Part shown: piece by piece, positions 8,672-17,663 of the stretch
Layout of the letters: every line of letters starts with the position of its first letter
Position numbering within the stretch: position 1 is the first letter of the stretch
Assembly (NCBI GenBank): GCA_965206445.1
Contig: CBDBJR010000002.1
Coordinates: 3,100,001-3,164,000 of the forward strand
Length of the DNA stretch: 64,000 nucleotides
Direction: 5' to 3'
Source: CBDBJR01 sp965206445
Lineage (GTDB): Bacteria; Pseudomonadota; Gammaproteobacteria; Arenicellales; Poriferihabitantaceae
Translations under genes and position numbers: made by a program
The notes under the pieces: model-generated
What the model saw: the letters and a program-made list of their open reading frames with translations, nothing else
What the model was told of the DNA's origin: nothing
Database searches by the model: none

Positions 8672-9577
8672 ATGCCCGATATCCCGAACCATCTGCGGGT
8701 AGTGCAAACCCTCACCGCAGCGCAGCGCGCCGACCTGACGGCGCGCTCAAACCGGCGCGGCATTCAGGCCATCGGTGTGCATCTGGGGTTGATCGGGTGC
8801 GTCGGGTATGCGATCGCCGCCGGCATCCATACCGCCTGGCTGATGCTGCCGCAGGGCATTTTGCTGGTTTTTCTGTTCTGCCCGATGCATGAAAGCGTGC
8901 ATCGGACGGCGTTTCGTTCGGATTGGATCAGCGACCGGGTCGCCCGGCTGTGCGGGCTGGTGCTGCTGCTGCCGACAGACTGGTTTCGCTATTTTCACTT
9001 TGCCCATCATCGGCACACCCATGATCCGCAGCGCGACCCCGAACTGGCCGACGCGCCGGCCGATACGCTGGCCGCCCACCTCAAGACGATCAGCGGCCTG
9101 CCTGTCTGGTGGCTGCACGTCAAGACGCTGCTGCTAAATGCGTTTGGTGCGGTTCGCTATGCCTATGTTCCCGCGGCGGGGCGGGCAAAAATCCGCCGCG
9201 AAGCGCGCCTGATGCTGGGGTTTTATCTCAGCCTTGTCGGCATCAGTATCGCCGCATCGAGCACGCTGCTGCTGATGGTCTGGATTATCCCGATGCTGCT
9301 GGGGCAGCCGTTTTTGCGTCTGTATCTGATGGCGGAACATGGCGGCTGTCCGCAGGTGGCCAATATGCTTGAAAACAGCCGCACCACCTATACCAACCGG
9401 ATCATCCGAAAACTGGCCTGGAATATGCCCTACCACGCCGAACACCACACTTTGCCGACGGTGCCATTTCATAAATTGCCGCAATTTCACCAACTGACCC
9501 GCGCCCACGCCGGCACCATCGAGCACGGCTACACCGCCTATCACCGACGCCGGCTGGCGGAGTTGTGGGCTGGTTGA
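8672..9577 (+). CDS. Membrane fatty acid desaturase family protein
   Basis: The protein has 301 residues from the ATG at 8672; a longer frame exists but its extra residues are not domain-like. The three histidine clusters of membrane di-iron desaturases are present: HESVH near residue 73, HHRHTH near 112, and HAEHH near 261. There are hydrophobic segments between them. Such enzymes use O2 to desaturate or hydroxylate acyl chains or carotenoid-like lipids in the inner membrane. The electron donor and position specificity are unknown. It is not in an obvious operon. Confidence 0.82.
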   Translation: MPDIPNHLRVVQTLTAAQRADLTARSNRRGIQAIGVHLGLIGCVGYAIAAGIHTAWLMLPQGILLVFLFCPMHESVHRTAFRSDWISDRVARLCGLVLLLPTDWFRYFHFAHHRHTHDPQRDPELADAPADTLAAHLKTISGLPVWWLHVKTLLLNAFGAVRYAYVPAAGRAKIRREARLMLGFYLSLVGISIAASSTLLLMVWIIPMLLGQPFLRLYLMAEHGGCPQVANMLENSRTTYTNRIIRKLAWNMPYHAEHHTLPTVPFHKLPQFHQLTRAHAGTIEHGYTAYHRRRLAELWAG

Positions 9578-9659
9578 GCCGCCCGGCCTGCCGACAGGTT
9601 TTTCGCAGCGTTGAATAGCCGCTATAATCAGCGGCCAAATCGAATCGAATAAGCGGATC

Positions 9660-11408
9660 ATGGGCTTGATTGAACACGCTGACAGCCCAACCCGGCTGGC
9701 CGTCGCCGTCCTCGTACTCTGGCTGGCCCCGGCACAGGCCGAGGAAATCGGGCAGCCGGAAAGCACCCACGCGGTGGTCGACGTCCATGCCGCGCGCGCG
9801 CAAAAATGGCTGCTCGCGGCGGCCCATCCGCTCGCCGCGGCGGCCGGGCGAGATGTGCTGGCGCGCGGCGGCTCTGCCGTTGATGCGGCCGTGGCCGTGC
9901 AGTTGATGCTCAACCTGGTCGAGCCGCAATCATCCGGCATCGGCGGCGGCGCGTTCGCCCTGCACTGGGAGCAATCGGCACAGCGACTGAGCGCATGGGA
10001 CGGGCGCGAAACCGCCCCGGCGGCGGCCGGCGAAGACTATTGGCTTGACGATGACGGCGCGCCGCTGCCCTGGTGGGACGCCGTGGTCGGCGGGCGCTCG
10101 GTCGGGGTTCCCGGCACCCTGCTGTTGCTGGAGACGCTGCACCGGCGCCACGGTCGCCTGCCGTGGGCAACGTTGTTCACGGCGGCAATACAACAGGCGG
10201 AATCCGGTTTTGTTATTTCGCCCCGACTGGCAGCCTCCATTGAGCAGGCGGCGGAAAAGCAGCTCGCGCTGTTCGACGATACGCGCGCCTATTTCTTCAA
10301 CCCGGACGGCTCGCCGAAACCAGCGGGTACGGTGCTGCGCAACCCGCAATTCGCCCGCACCCTGAGACGGCTCGCCGAGCACGGCTCGCGGCCGTTTTAC
10401 CACGGCGCCATCGCAAGAGAGCTCGTGGCGGCGACGCGCACCGCCATCAACCCGGGCCTGTTGACGCCGGACGACCTGGCCGGCTACACGGTAAAACAGC
10501 GCACCCCGGTGTGCATTGACTATCGCGGCAATGCTGTCTGCGGCATCGGGCCGCCCAGCTCCGGCGGGCTGACGGTCGGCCAGATACTCGGGCTGCTGGC
10601 CGGGTTTGACCTGCCCTCGATGCCGCGCCAGACGCAAGCGTGGCATTTGTTCGCCGAAGCGGCAAAGCTGGCCTACGCCGACCGGGCGCAGTATATGGCC
10701 GACAGTGACTATGTCGCGGTGCCGGACGGGCTGTTGAACCGCGATTATTTGTCGGCGCGGGCGCAATTGATCGCGCCGACGGCGGCGATGCCAAAGGCGT
10801 CCGCCGGCAGCCCGCCCGGGGCCCCTGCGCGGTTTCCCGACGGGCAGGAAGAGCGCCCCGGGACGTCGCATTTCGTGATCGTTGACGGTTGGGGCGACCT
10901 GATTTCGATGACCACGACGATCGAGACCGGCTTTGGCAGTCGCGTGATGACCAACGGGTTTTTGCTCAACAATGAGCTGACCGACTTCGCCTTTTTGCCG
11001 CAGCAAGACGGCCTCCCGGTCGCCAATCGCGTGGCCGGCGGCAAGCGTCCGCGCTCGTCCATGGCGCCCACGATAGTGTTGCGCGATGGCCGGCCGTTTT
11101 TGCTGCTCGGCTCGCCGGGCGGGTCGCGCATCATCAACTATGTCGCGGCGACGCTGGTGGCGATACTGGATTGGAATATGGATGTGGCGGATGCCGTGGC
11201 GCTGGGGCACGTCGTCAATCGCAACGGCGCCACCGATCTGGAAACAGCCACCGATGCGGCAGCATTGGCCGCGCCGCTGCGTGCCCTCGGGCATACGGTG
11301 AATATCCGCGATTTGAACTCCGGGCTGCACGTGATACGCATCGCCGTCGACGGCACCTTGTCCGGCGCCGCCGACCCCCGCCGGGAAGGCGTCGTACTCG
11401 GCCAATAG
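9660..11408 (+). CDS. ggt: Gamma-glutamyltransferase
   Basis: The protein has 582 residues, the usual length. An N-terminal signal sequence ends at APAQA-EE (about residue 27), so the enzyme is periplasmic. It cleaves or transfers the gamma-glutamyl group of glutathione. The precursor self-cleaves before a threonine: T402 in the RPGTSHF motif starts the small subunit. The SSGIGGGAF block (residues 91-99) and SPGGSRIINY near the end are family hallmarks. It may connect with the nearby glutathione S-transferase and glyoxalase genes in glutathione use, although they are not co-transcribed. Confidence 0.92.
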   Translation: MGLIEHADSPTRLAVAVLVLWLAPAQAEEIGQPESTHAVVDVHAARAQKWLLAAAHPLAAAAGRDVLARGGSAVDAAVAVQLMLNLVEPQSSGIGGGAFALHWEQSAQRLSAWDGRETAPAAAGEDYWLDDDGAPLPWWDAVVGGRSVGVPGTLLLLETLHRRHGRLPWATLFTAAIQQAESGFVISPRLAASIEQAAEKQLALFDDTRAYFFNPDGSPKPAGTVLRNPQFARTLRRLAEHGSRPFYHGAIARELVAATRTAINPGLLTPDDLAGYTVKQRTPVCIDYRGNAVCGIGPPSSGGLTVGQILGLLAGFDLPSMPRQTQAWHLFAEAAKLAYADRAQYMADSDYVAVPDGLLNRDYLSARAQLIAPTAAMPKASAGSPPGAPARFPDGQEERPGTSHFVIVDGWGDLISMTTTIETGFGSRVMTNGFLLNNELTDFAFLPQQDGLPVANRVAGGKRPRSSMAPTIVLRDGRPFLLLGSPGGSRIINYVAATLVAILDWNMDVADAVALGHVVNRNGATDLETATDAAALAAPLRALGHTVNIRDLNSGLHVIRIAVDGTLSGAADPRREGVVLGQ

Positions 11409-11539
11409 GCGGCGCAGATCGACTCCGTCAGGCGACATTTATACTGTGCCGATCTTGCCGCTGTAGTAAAATACAACCCACCCGGTTTTATCGACGTGCC
11501 CTTATCGACGTCACCCTTATCGACGCGATGTTATCGACT

Positions 11540-13741
11540 ATGGCCACTCGAGTTCAAAAGCACGCCCTGAGCATCGACAAGATGCTGTACGATTTGGTCA
11601 ATGATGAAATTATTCCCGGCACCCGGGTGGCGGCGGATGATTTCTGGCAGGGCCTGGACGAGATTGTCAAACAGTTTGCCGCCAACAATCAACAGCTGCT
11701 GGAGCAGCGCGACGCTCTGCAAAGCCGGATAGATGCATGGCACCAACAGCACGGCGCCGATTATGCGCTGCCGGACTATAAAGCCTTCCTCGATAAAATT
11801 GGCTACCTGGTTGAGGCCGGGCCGGATTTCGCTGTCGATACCGACGGCGTAGACGATGAGCTCGCGGTCATCGCCGGGCCGCAATTGGTGGTGCCGCTGG
11901 ACAATGCGCGCTACGCCATCAACGCCGCGAATGCGCGCTGGAGCAGCCTGTACGCCGCCTTATACGATACGGATGCTATCCCGGCAACCGAGGGCGGTGA
12001 AAAAACCGCCGAATACAACCCGGTGCGCGGCGCCCGCGTGGCGCGGTTTGTGGGTGACTGGCTCGACAACGTTGCGCCTCCGGCCGCCGGCAGCCACCAT
12101 TATGCAGTCCAATACCGGGTCGAGAATCAGCAGTTGGTCATCACGATGGACGACGGCAGTCAAAGCGGCCTCGCCGAGCGCGGTCGCTTTGTCGGCTACA
12201 CCGGCGACCGACAGTCGCCGGATAGCGTGCTGCTGAAACATCACAATCTGCATATTCGGCTAAAGATGGATACCGGTCAGGCCGCCGGGCGGGCGGGGCG
12301 GGACGCCATTCGCGATGTTGAAATCGAGTCGGCCATCACCGCCATCATGGATTGTGAGGATTCGGTCGCCGCAGTCGATGCGGCCGACAAGGTCAAGGCG
12401 TATCGCAACTGGGCCGGCTTGATGCGCGGCGAGCTCACCCTCACCTTTGACAAAGACGGCAAAACGGTTGTGCGGGAATTGGCGCCCGACCGTGAGTTCG
12501 TCACGCCGGCCGGCGGTCGATTTACGCTGCCCGGGCGCAGCCTGATGCTGGTGCGCACGGTGGGCACCCATATCTATACCGACGCGGTCACGGCGGCCGG
12601 GCGGGAGATTCCGGAGGCTTTTTTGGATCTGATGGTCACGGTGCTGGCGGCCAGGCACGACCTGCTGCATAACGGCCCACACCGCAACAGCCGGGCCGGC
12701 AGCATTTATATCGTCAAACCGAAAATGCACGGGCCGCGGGAGGTGGCGGAGGCGGTCGCCCTGTTTGCCAAAGTCGAGCAGTGCATGGGCCTGGCGCGCA
12801 ACACCCTGAAAATCGGCATCATGGACGAAGAACGCCGCACTACCGTCAATCTCAAGCAGTGCATCCGCGCGGCGCAAACACGCGTGGTATTCATCAATAC
12901 CGGGTTTCTCGACCGCACCGGCGATGAAATTCATACCTGTATGCAGGCCGGGCCGATGCCGTTGAAACACCGGATCAAATCCACCCCGTGGCTATTGGCC
13001 TATGAAGACCGGAACGTCGATATGGGCCTGGCTGTCGGCTTGCACGGTCGGGGGCAGATCGGCAAAGGCATGTGGGCCGAGCCGAACAGCATGGCGGCGA
13101 TGCTGGAGCAGAAAATTGCGCACCCGCGCGCCGGCGCCAACACCGCCTGGGTGCCGTCACCGACGGCCGCAACCCTGCACGCGCTGCATTATCACGCGGT
13201 CAACGTCAAAGCCCGTCAGGAAGAAATTTCGACCGCGGCGCGTGCCAGCCTGGATGACATCTTGACGATTCCGGTGGTCAATCGGGGCCAGCCGAGCCAA
13301 CCGCAGATTCAACACGATCTGGAAAATAATGTGCAGAGTATTCTCGGCTATGTCGTGCGCTGGGTTGACCACGGAGTCGGCTGTTCAACAGTGCCGGATA
13401 TGAACGACGTCGGACTGATGGAAGACCGCGCCACGTTGAGAATTTCCAGCCAGCACATTGCCAACTGGCTGCACCATGGCCTGGTCACGCGCGCTCAGGT
13501 GCTCGCCGCATTTCAGAAAATGGCGGTGCAGGTGGATGCGCAAAATGCCGGCCAAAGCCGATACCGAAACATGGCGCCCGAGTGCGACGGCATGGCCTAC
13601 CGGGCCGCGTTGGAGCTGGTTTTTCACGGCTGCGAATCCGCCAACGGCTACACCGAACCGATACTATACCGCTATCGGCGACAGGCCAAAGCACAGGCCA
13701 AAGCGCCGGCACAGGCCAAGGCACCGGCACAGGCCGGATAG
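11540..13741 (+). CDS. glcB: Malate synthase G
   Basis: The protein has 733 residues. It condenses glyoxylate and acetyl-CoA to malate (glyoxylate and glycolate use) in the cytoplasm. The N-terminal alignment with malate synthase G (LPGT-type motif IPGTRVAADDFW, the AGPQLVVPLDNARYAINAANARW block) favours ATG 11540; ATG 11528 is also possible and neither has a clear ribosome site. Later hallmarks include NGPHRNSRAGSIYIVKPKMHG and GIMDEERRTTVNLKQC. The C-terminus carries an odd alanine-glutamine-lysine-proline repeat tail (AQAKAPAQAKAPAQAG) absent from typical members. No isocitrate lyase gene is in this window. Confidence 0.95.
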   Translation: MATRVQKHALSIDKMLYDLVNDEIIPGTRVAADDFWQGLDEIVKQFAANNQQLLEQRDALQSRIDAWHQQHGADYALPDYKAFLDKIGYLVEAGPDFAVDTDGVDDELAVIAGPQLVVPLDNARYAINAANARWSSLYAALYDTDAIPATEGGEKTAEYNPVRGARVARFVGDWLDNVAPPAAGSHHYAVQYRVENQQLVITMDDGSQSGLAERGRFVGYTGDRQSPDSVLLKHHNLHIRLKMDTGQAAGRAGRDAIRDVEIESAITAIMDCEDSVAAVDAADKVKAYRNWAGLMRGELTLTFDKDGKTVVRELAPDREFVTPAGGRFTLPGRSLMLVRTVGTHIYTDAVTAAGREIPEAFLDLMVTVLAARHDLLHNGPHRNSRAGSIYIVKPKMHGPREVAEAVALFAKVEQCMGLARNTLKIGIMDEERRTTVNLKQCIRAAQTRVVFINTGFLDRTGDEIHTCMQAGPMPLKHRIKSTPWLLAYEDRNVDMGLAVGLHGRGQIGKGMWAEPNSMAAMLEQKIAHPRAGANTAWVPSPTAATLHALHYHAVNVKARQEEISTAARASLDDILTIPVVNRGQPSQPQIQHDLENNVQSILGYVVRWVDHGVGCSTVPDMNDVGLMEDRATLRISSQHIANWLHHGLVTRAQVLAAFQKMAVQVDAQNAGQSRYRNMAPECDGMAYRAALELVFHGCESANGYTEPILYRYRRQAKAQAKAPAQAKAPAQAG

Positions 13742-13754
13742 GCCGGACAGGTCG

Positions 13755-14426
13755 ATGCTGGAAGTCTGGGGGCGAAAAAATTCAAGCAACGTGATCTCGG
13801 TCATGTGGACAATCGGTGAGCTCGGGCTGGAATGCGTTCGGCACAATCTGGGGGGGTCGTTTGGCGGGCTGGATACCCCCGAATATGCCGACCTGAACCC
13901 CAACCAACTGGTGCCGACGATCAACCATCAGGGCCTGATCCTGTGGGAGTCCAATGCCATTGTGCGCTATTTGAGCGCGGCCTATGGCGTGGGCACGCTA
14001 TGGCCCGACGACCCGCAGGTCAGAGCGCGGGCAGACCAGTGGATGGATTGGCTCAAGACCACCGTCTATCCGGCATTTATGCCGGTCTTCTTCGGTCTGA
14101 TACGCCTGCCGCCGGAACAGCAGCAGCACGACGTGATTGCGGCCATGGCGGTCAAATCAGGGCAGGTGTTCGGGATTCTCGAGCGGCACCTCGCGCAGCA
14201 TGACTACGTCGCCGGCAATCGTTTCAGCATGGGCGATATTCCACTCGGCGGGATCATCCACCGCTACCTCAATCTGGATATCGAGCGGCCCGCGCTGCCC
14301 GGTGTTGACGCCTGGTACCGGCGTTTATGCCAACGCCCGGCCTACCGGCAACATGCCATGATTCCGTTTGGCGATTCGCTGCAGGAATGGCTGGCCCTGG
14401 AGCGGGCCGGGGCGGGCGACGGCTGA
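13755..14426 (+). CDS. Glutathione S-transferase family protein
   Basis: The protein has 223 residues. It has an N-terminal thioredoxin-like domain (LEVWGRKNSSNVISVMW, with the NPNQLVPTI and ESNAIVRYLSAAYG motifs that bind glutathione) and a C-terminal all-helical domain with the conserved capping-box region SMGDIPLG near residue 160. Substrates could be electrophiles or small metabolites. It begins 13 bases after the malate synthase stop codon, so the two are probably transcribed together. Confidence 0.88.
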   Translation: MLEVWGRKNSSNVISVMWTIGELGLECVRHNLGGSFGGLDTPEYADLNPNQLVPTINHQGLILWESNAIVRYLSAAYGVGTLWPDDPQVRARADQWMDWLKTTVYPAFMPVFFGLIRLPPEQQQHDVIAAMAVKSGQVFGILERHLAQHDYVAGNRFSMGDIPLGGIIHRYLNLDIERPALPGVDAWYRRLCQRPAYRQHAMIPFGDSLQEWLALERAGAGDG

Positions 14427-14515
14427 TCCGGCCCGCCAAACCGACCGTACGGATGCCGCTTGCCGCCCATACCTACCTGCGCCCGGTATGCGCCGCCTGC
14501 GCCGGCCGCGGGGGT

Positions 14516-15316
14516 TTATTCGCCGTCGAGCAACGCGGCGCCCATGGCGACGGTATTGAACCCGCCGTCGACATAGGTGATTTCTCCGGTGATGCCGGAA
14601 GCGAGGTCAGAGCACAAAAATGCCGCCGTGTTGCCGACTTCATTGATGGTCACCGCCCGCCCGAGCGGGGCGACCTGCTCGAAATGCACCAGCATTTTTC
14701 TGAAATTCTTGATCCCCGATGCCGCCAGTGTGCGGATTGGCCCGGCGGATATCGCATTGACCCGTATATCTTTTTTGCCGAGCGACTGCGCCATATAACG
14801 GACATTGGCCTCTAAACTGGCCTTTGCCAGGCCCATAACGTTGTACCCGGGCAACGCGCGGCTCGAACCGATATAGGTCAGCGTCAGCATCGCCCCCCCC
14901 CGTCCCTGCATCATCGGCAGCGCCGCCCTGGCCAGCGCGGTAAAGCTGTAGGAGCTGATTTCGTGGGCCAGGGTAAACCCCTGGCGGGTGGTCGGCGCCT
15001 CCATAAACAGGCCCTGCAGCTCCTCCTGCGGCGCATAAGCAATCGAATGCACCAGAATATCAAAACCGTCCCAACTGGTTTTTAGCGATTGAAACAGCGC
15101 TTCAATCTGCGTATCATGGGCGACATCACACGGCAGCAAAATCCCGCCGCCCAATTCCGCCGCCAGCGCCGCCACCCGTGGTTTCATCTTGTCGTTAGGG
15201 TAGGTAAATGCCAATTCGGCACCCTGTCGGTGCATCGCCTGCGCAATGCCCCAGGCTATCGATCGGTTACTGGCAACACCCGTGATCAGGGCGCGCTTGT
15301 TGTTTAGAAATGACAT
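14516..15316 (-). CDS. fabI: Enoyl-[acyl-carrier-protein] reductase (NADH)
   Basis: The protein has 266 residues and is of the short-chain dehydrogenase type. It reduces the enoyl-ACP double bond in the last step of each round of fatty acid synthesis. FabI-specific features are ALITGVASNRSIAWGIA at the N-terminus and the catalytic pair Y...K spaced by six residues in YNVMGLAKASLE, later than in other SDR enzymes. The start ATG at 15316 follows AAAGAGGA; a further 51 in-frame upstream codons are not part of the family. Convergent with the GST gene. Confidence 0.93.
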   Translation of the reverse strand: MSFLNNKRALITGVASNRSIAWGIAQAMHRQGAELAFTYPNDKMKPRVAALAAELGGGILLPCDVAHDTQIEALFQSLKTSWDGFDILVHSIAYAPQEELQGLFMEAPTTRQGFTLAHEISSYSFTALARAALPMMQGRGGAMLTLTYIGSSRALPGYNVMGLAKASLEANVRYMAQSLGKKDIRVNAISAGPIRTLAASGIKNFRKMLVHFEQVAPLGRAVTINEVGNTAAFLCSDLASGITGEITYVDGGFNTVAMGAALLDGE

Positions 15317-15580
15317 AAAATCCTCTTTCATCATGAATGATACGTTGAGATGCACCACCGTCGGCGTTGGGTCGAGCCGAGTGCAGCGCATCCGGTCGGC
15401 GCCGACGGCACCGTGATACGCCGACTGTATGCAGCCAATAAAACAGCGTTTATTATACTGCCAATCCAATACGCATTTTTACGTGTCGCGCAGCAGCGGA
15501 CGCAACACGGCAATCGGCAACTCGGGTTAATCGACTATAACCATCTGAATTCATAGAGCAAAAAAAGGGGAAATTCACGC

Positions 15581-16153
15581 ATGACGCACCCACAAAACCT
15601 GGTTTGGATCGACCTGGAAATGACCGGGCTATCGCCGCAAACCGACCGCATTTTGGAGATTGCCACCATCATCACCGATGCCCAATTGAATTTACTGGCC
15701 GAGGGGCCGGTAATCGCCGTGCACCAGCCGCTTGCACGGTTGACCGACATGGACGATTGGAATACCAACACGCATACCAATAGCGGCCTGGTCAATCGGG
15801 TGCGCGAATCCACCTTCACCGAAGCGATGGCCGAGCAGGCAACGCTGGCATTTATAGCACAGTATGTTCCCGGCAACCACTCGCCGTTGTGCGGCAATTC
15901 TATTTGCCAGGACCGCCGATTCCTTGCCCTCTATATGCCGAAACTGGAAAGCTATCTGCATTACCGGAATCTGGACGTCAGTTCAATCAAAGAGCTGATC
16001 GTCCGCTGGCGCCCCGATCTGCTGCGGGGATTTCGCAAGCAGAATACCCACCAGGCATTGCCGGATATTCGTGAATCGATTGAAGAGTTGAAATATTACC
16101 GCAAAACTTTTCTGCGCGCGCCGCCGCCGCAAACCGACCCCGACCGGTACTAA
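15581..16153 (+). CDS. orn: Oligoribonuclease
   Basis: The protein has 190 residues. This DEDDh 3'-5' exonuclease degrades di- and short oligonucleotides to mononucleotides, including pGpG from cyclic-di-GMP turnover. Visible motifs: WIDLEMTGL (Exo I Asp and Glu, residues 9-17), the NSICQDRRF segment (Exo II region), and the catalytic His plus Asp in THQALPDIRESIEEL near residue 160. A purine-rich AAAAAAGGGG stretch precedes the ATG. The 263-base gap to fabI upstream has no gene; it contains only a short AT-rich inverted repeat. Confidence 0.94.
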   Translation: MTHPQNLVWIDLEMTGLSPQTDRILEIATIITDAQLNLLAEGPVIAVHQPLARLTDMDDWNTNTHTNSGLVNRVRESTFTEAMAEQATLAFIAQYVPGNHSPLCGNSICQDRRFLALYMPKLESYLHYRNLDVSSIKELIVRWRPDLLRGFRKQNTHQALPDIRESIEELKYYRKTFLRAPPPQTDPDRY

Positions 16154-16175
16154 GGCGCCCAACCGGCAGGCGGCA

Positions 16176-16961
16176 TTATCCGCCGGTCTTGACCGCCGTG
16201 AACAAGAAGCGGTTGACGCAAAAGAAATAGGCGCCCTGTTCGCCCAACTGCTGCAAATCGGCTTTCCATTCGCGCGCTTCGCGCTGGCTGATTGCGCCCT
16301 GTTTGCATGCACAGGCGCTGAGCCAATCGATACTGTGCACTGAAAAGGCGCCGCTGCTATAACTGGTCTCCAGGATCGGAATCGCCTGGCAGCGCAGCGC
16401 GTGAAAGCCGTGCAATTTCAGTAGTGCGCCGATGCGGCGGGGAAGATTCGGGCTTGGCACCGCTTGATCCCAGGCGCGCATGATTTTGTCGGTTATTGCC
16501 GGCAAACGGCTGTGCATAACCGCCCCCTGCCAATCGGTTTCCAGCACCGCCATGCGCCCGTTGGGCTTCAATACGCGCCGCATCTCATCGATAGACTGCG
16601 CGACGTCCTCCACATACAGCAGCACCTGGGTACAGGCTACGGCATCGAATGCGGCCTCCTCAAACGGCAGTTGACCAACGTCGCCGACGTGTGTCTCGAC
16701 TTGCGGCAGATGCGCGCAACGCCGGCGGGTGGCGTCCACCATGGATTGCTGCAGGTCAACTGCGGTGACCCGCCCGGCCCGGCCCACCTGCAAAGCCAGA
16801 TCATGGCATAGAAACCCGGTGCCGCAGCCGGCATCGAGCACACGTTCACCGGCCTGGGGGTTGAGCGCCAACATTGTCTGCAACCGTTGGTTCACCACGC
16901 CCGGCGCAATATAGCTGCGGTTTAAACTCTGCGGCCGGTTGAGCGCGGCCGGCCGGGTCAT
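16176..16961 (-). CDS. Class I SAM-dependent methyltransferase (UbiE/type 11 group)
   Basis: The protein has 261 residues from ATG 16961. Motif I is VLDAGCGTGFL (about residues 40-50), followed by AVDLQQSMVDAT and the late MRRVLKPNGRMAVLETDW motif seen in UbiE-, ArsM- and polyketide-type methyltransferases. Several cysteines occur near the C-terminus (SACACKQG). Substrate unknown. Convergent with orn (22 bases between stops). It lies downstream of the glyoxalase gene, separated from it by a strong hairpin, so it probably has its own promoter. Confidence 0.8.
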   Translation of the reverse strand: MTRPAALNRPQSLNRSYIAPGVVNQRLQTMLALNPQAGERVLDAGCGTGFLCHDLALQVGRAGRVTAVDLQQSMVDATRRRCAHLPQVETHVGDVGQLPFEEAAFDAVACTQVLLYVEDVAQSIDEMRRVLKPNGRMAVLETDWQGAVMHSRLPAITDKIMRAWDQAVPSPNLPRRIGALLKLHGFHALRCQAIPILETSYSSGAFSVHSIDWLSACACKQGAISQREAREWKADLQQLGEQGAYFFCVNRFLFTAVKTGG

Positions 16962-16994
16962 ACGGACGGCGACCGGTCTGCGCCGGTCACAATC

Positions 16995-17028
16995 GCCGGG
17001 CGCCCACCGTGAACCGTGGGCGCCCGGC
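16995..17028 (-). terminator. Strong stem-loop downstream of the glyoxalase gene
   Basis: A perfect 13-base-pair GC-rich stem (16995-17007 with 17016-17028) with an 8-base loop lies 16 bases past the glyoxalase stop codon. No run of U follows on the minus strand, so it may act with other factors or protect the mRNA end instead of acting as a simple intrinsic terminator. Confidence 0.55.
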
Positions 17029-17043
17029 GGCGCGCGCAATCGG

Positions 17044-17484
17044 CTACCACTCGCCCAGGTTGGGCATTGACGCCCACGGCTCGGTTATCGGTTTGGATTC
17101 GCCCGCCTGCAGCAGCTCCACCGAAATATTGTCCGGCGATTTGACAAACGCCATGCGCCCATCCCGCGGCGGGCGGTTAATGGCCACCCCGCGCTCCTGC
17201 AGCTGCCGGCAGACCCGATAGATGTCCTCCACCTGAAAGGCCAGGTGGCCAAAGTTTCTGCCGTTATCGACCGCCTGCCCATCCCAGTTAAAGGTAAGCT
17301 CCAGCAGCGGCGCCCGATGCTGCTTCGCCGCCGCCACGTCCTCGGCGGCCGCGAGAAAACAGAGGGTAAATTGCCCGTCCGGGTACTCGTTGCGACTGAT
17401 TTCGACCAACCCCAGGCCGCCGCAGAAAAAATCCAGCGTCGCGTCCAGATCGGTCACCCGAATCATGCTATGCAAATATTTCAT
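17044..17484 (-). CDS. gloA: Lactoylglutathione lyase (glyoxalase I)
   Basis: The protein has 146 residues with the paired beta-alpha-beta VOC fold. It converts the methylglyoxal-glutathione adduct to S-lactoylglutathione. Metal ligands fit the family: His5 in MKYLHSMIRV, Glu in LLELTFNW, His in FGHLAFQVEDIY, and the C-terminal Glu in ISVELLQ. The TLDFF and NRPPRDGRMAFVKSPD blocks are typical. Single gene followed by a hairpin. Confidence 0.92.
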   Translation of the reverse strand: MKYLHSMIRVTDLDATLDFFCGGLGLVEISRNEYPDGQFTLCFLAAAEDVAAAKQHRAPLLELTFNWDGQAVDNGRNFGHLAFQVEDIYRVCRQLQERGVAINRPPRDGRMAFVKSPDNISVELLQAGESKPITEPWASMPNLGEW

Positions 17485-17663
17485 TCTTCATTCCCGGTTG
17501 CTGCTGATCGCCCGTTTGACAATGCCGCCTGCACCCGCCGCACAGCGGTCGAGCAGGCGTGTGATTGTCCACCATAACGGGCACGGTTACATCGGGCGCG
17601 AAACGCCTCCCGGCGCCCGCGCCCGCATTCGATGCGGTCGGATTCGATTGGCGCCGGCCAGCA

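Noticed and set aside
9930..11438. 502-codon open frame on the minus strand
   Set aside because: Antisense shadow of ggt in GC-rich DNA; no recognisable motif, and ggt itself is unmistakable.
13670..13741. Short tandem repeats that might suggest a CRISPR-like array
   Set aside because: The repeats are in-frame codons of the malate synthase tail, with no spacers; no CRISPR array was found anywhere.
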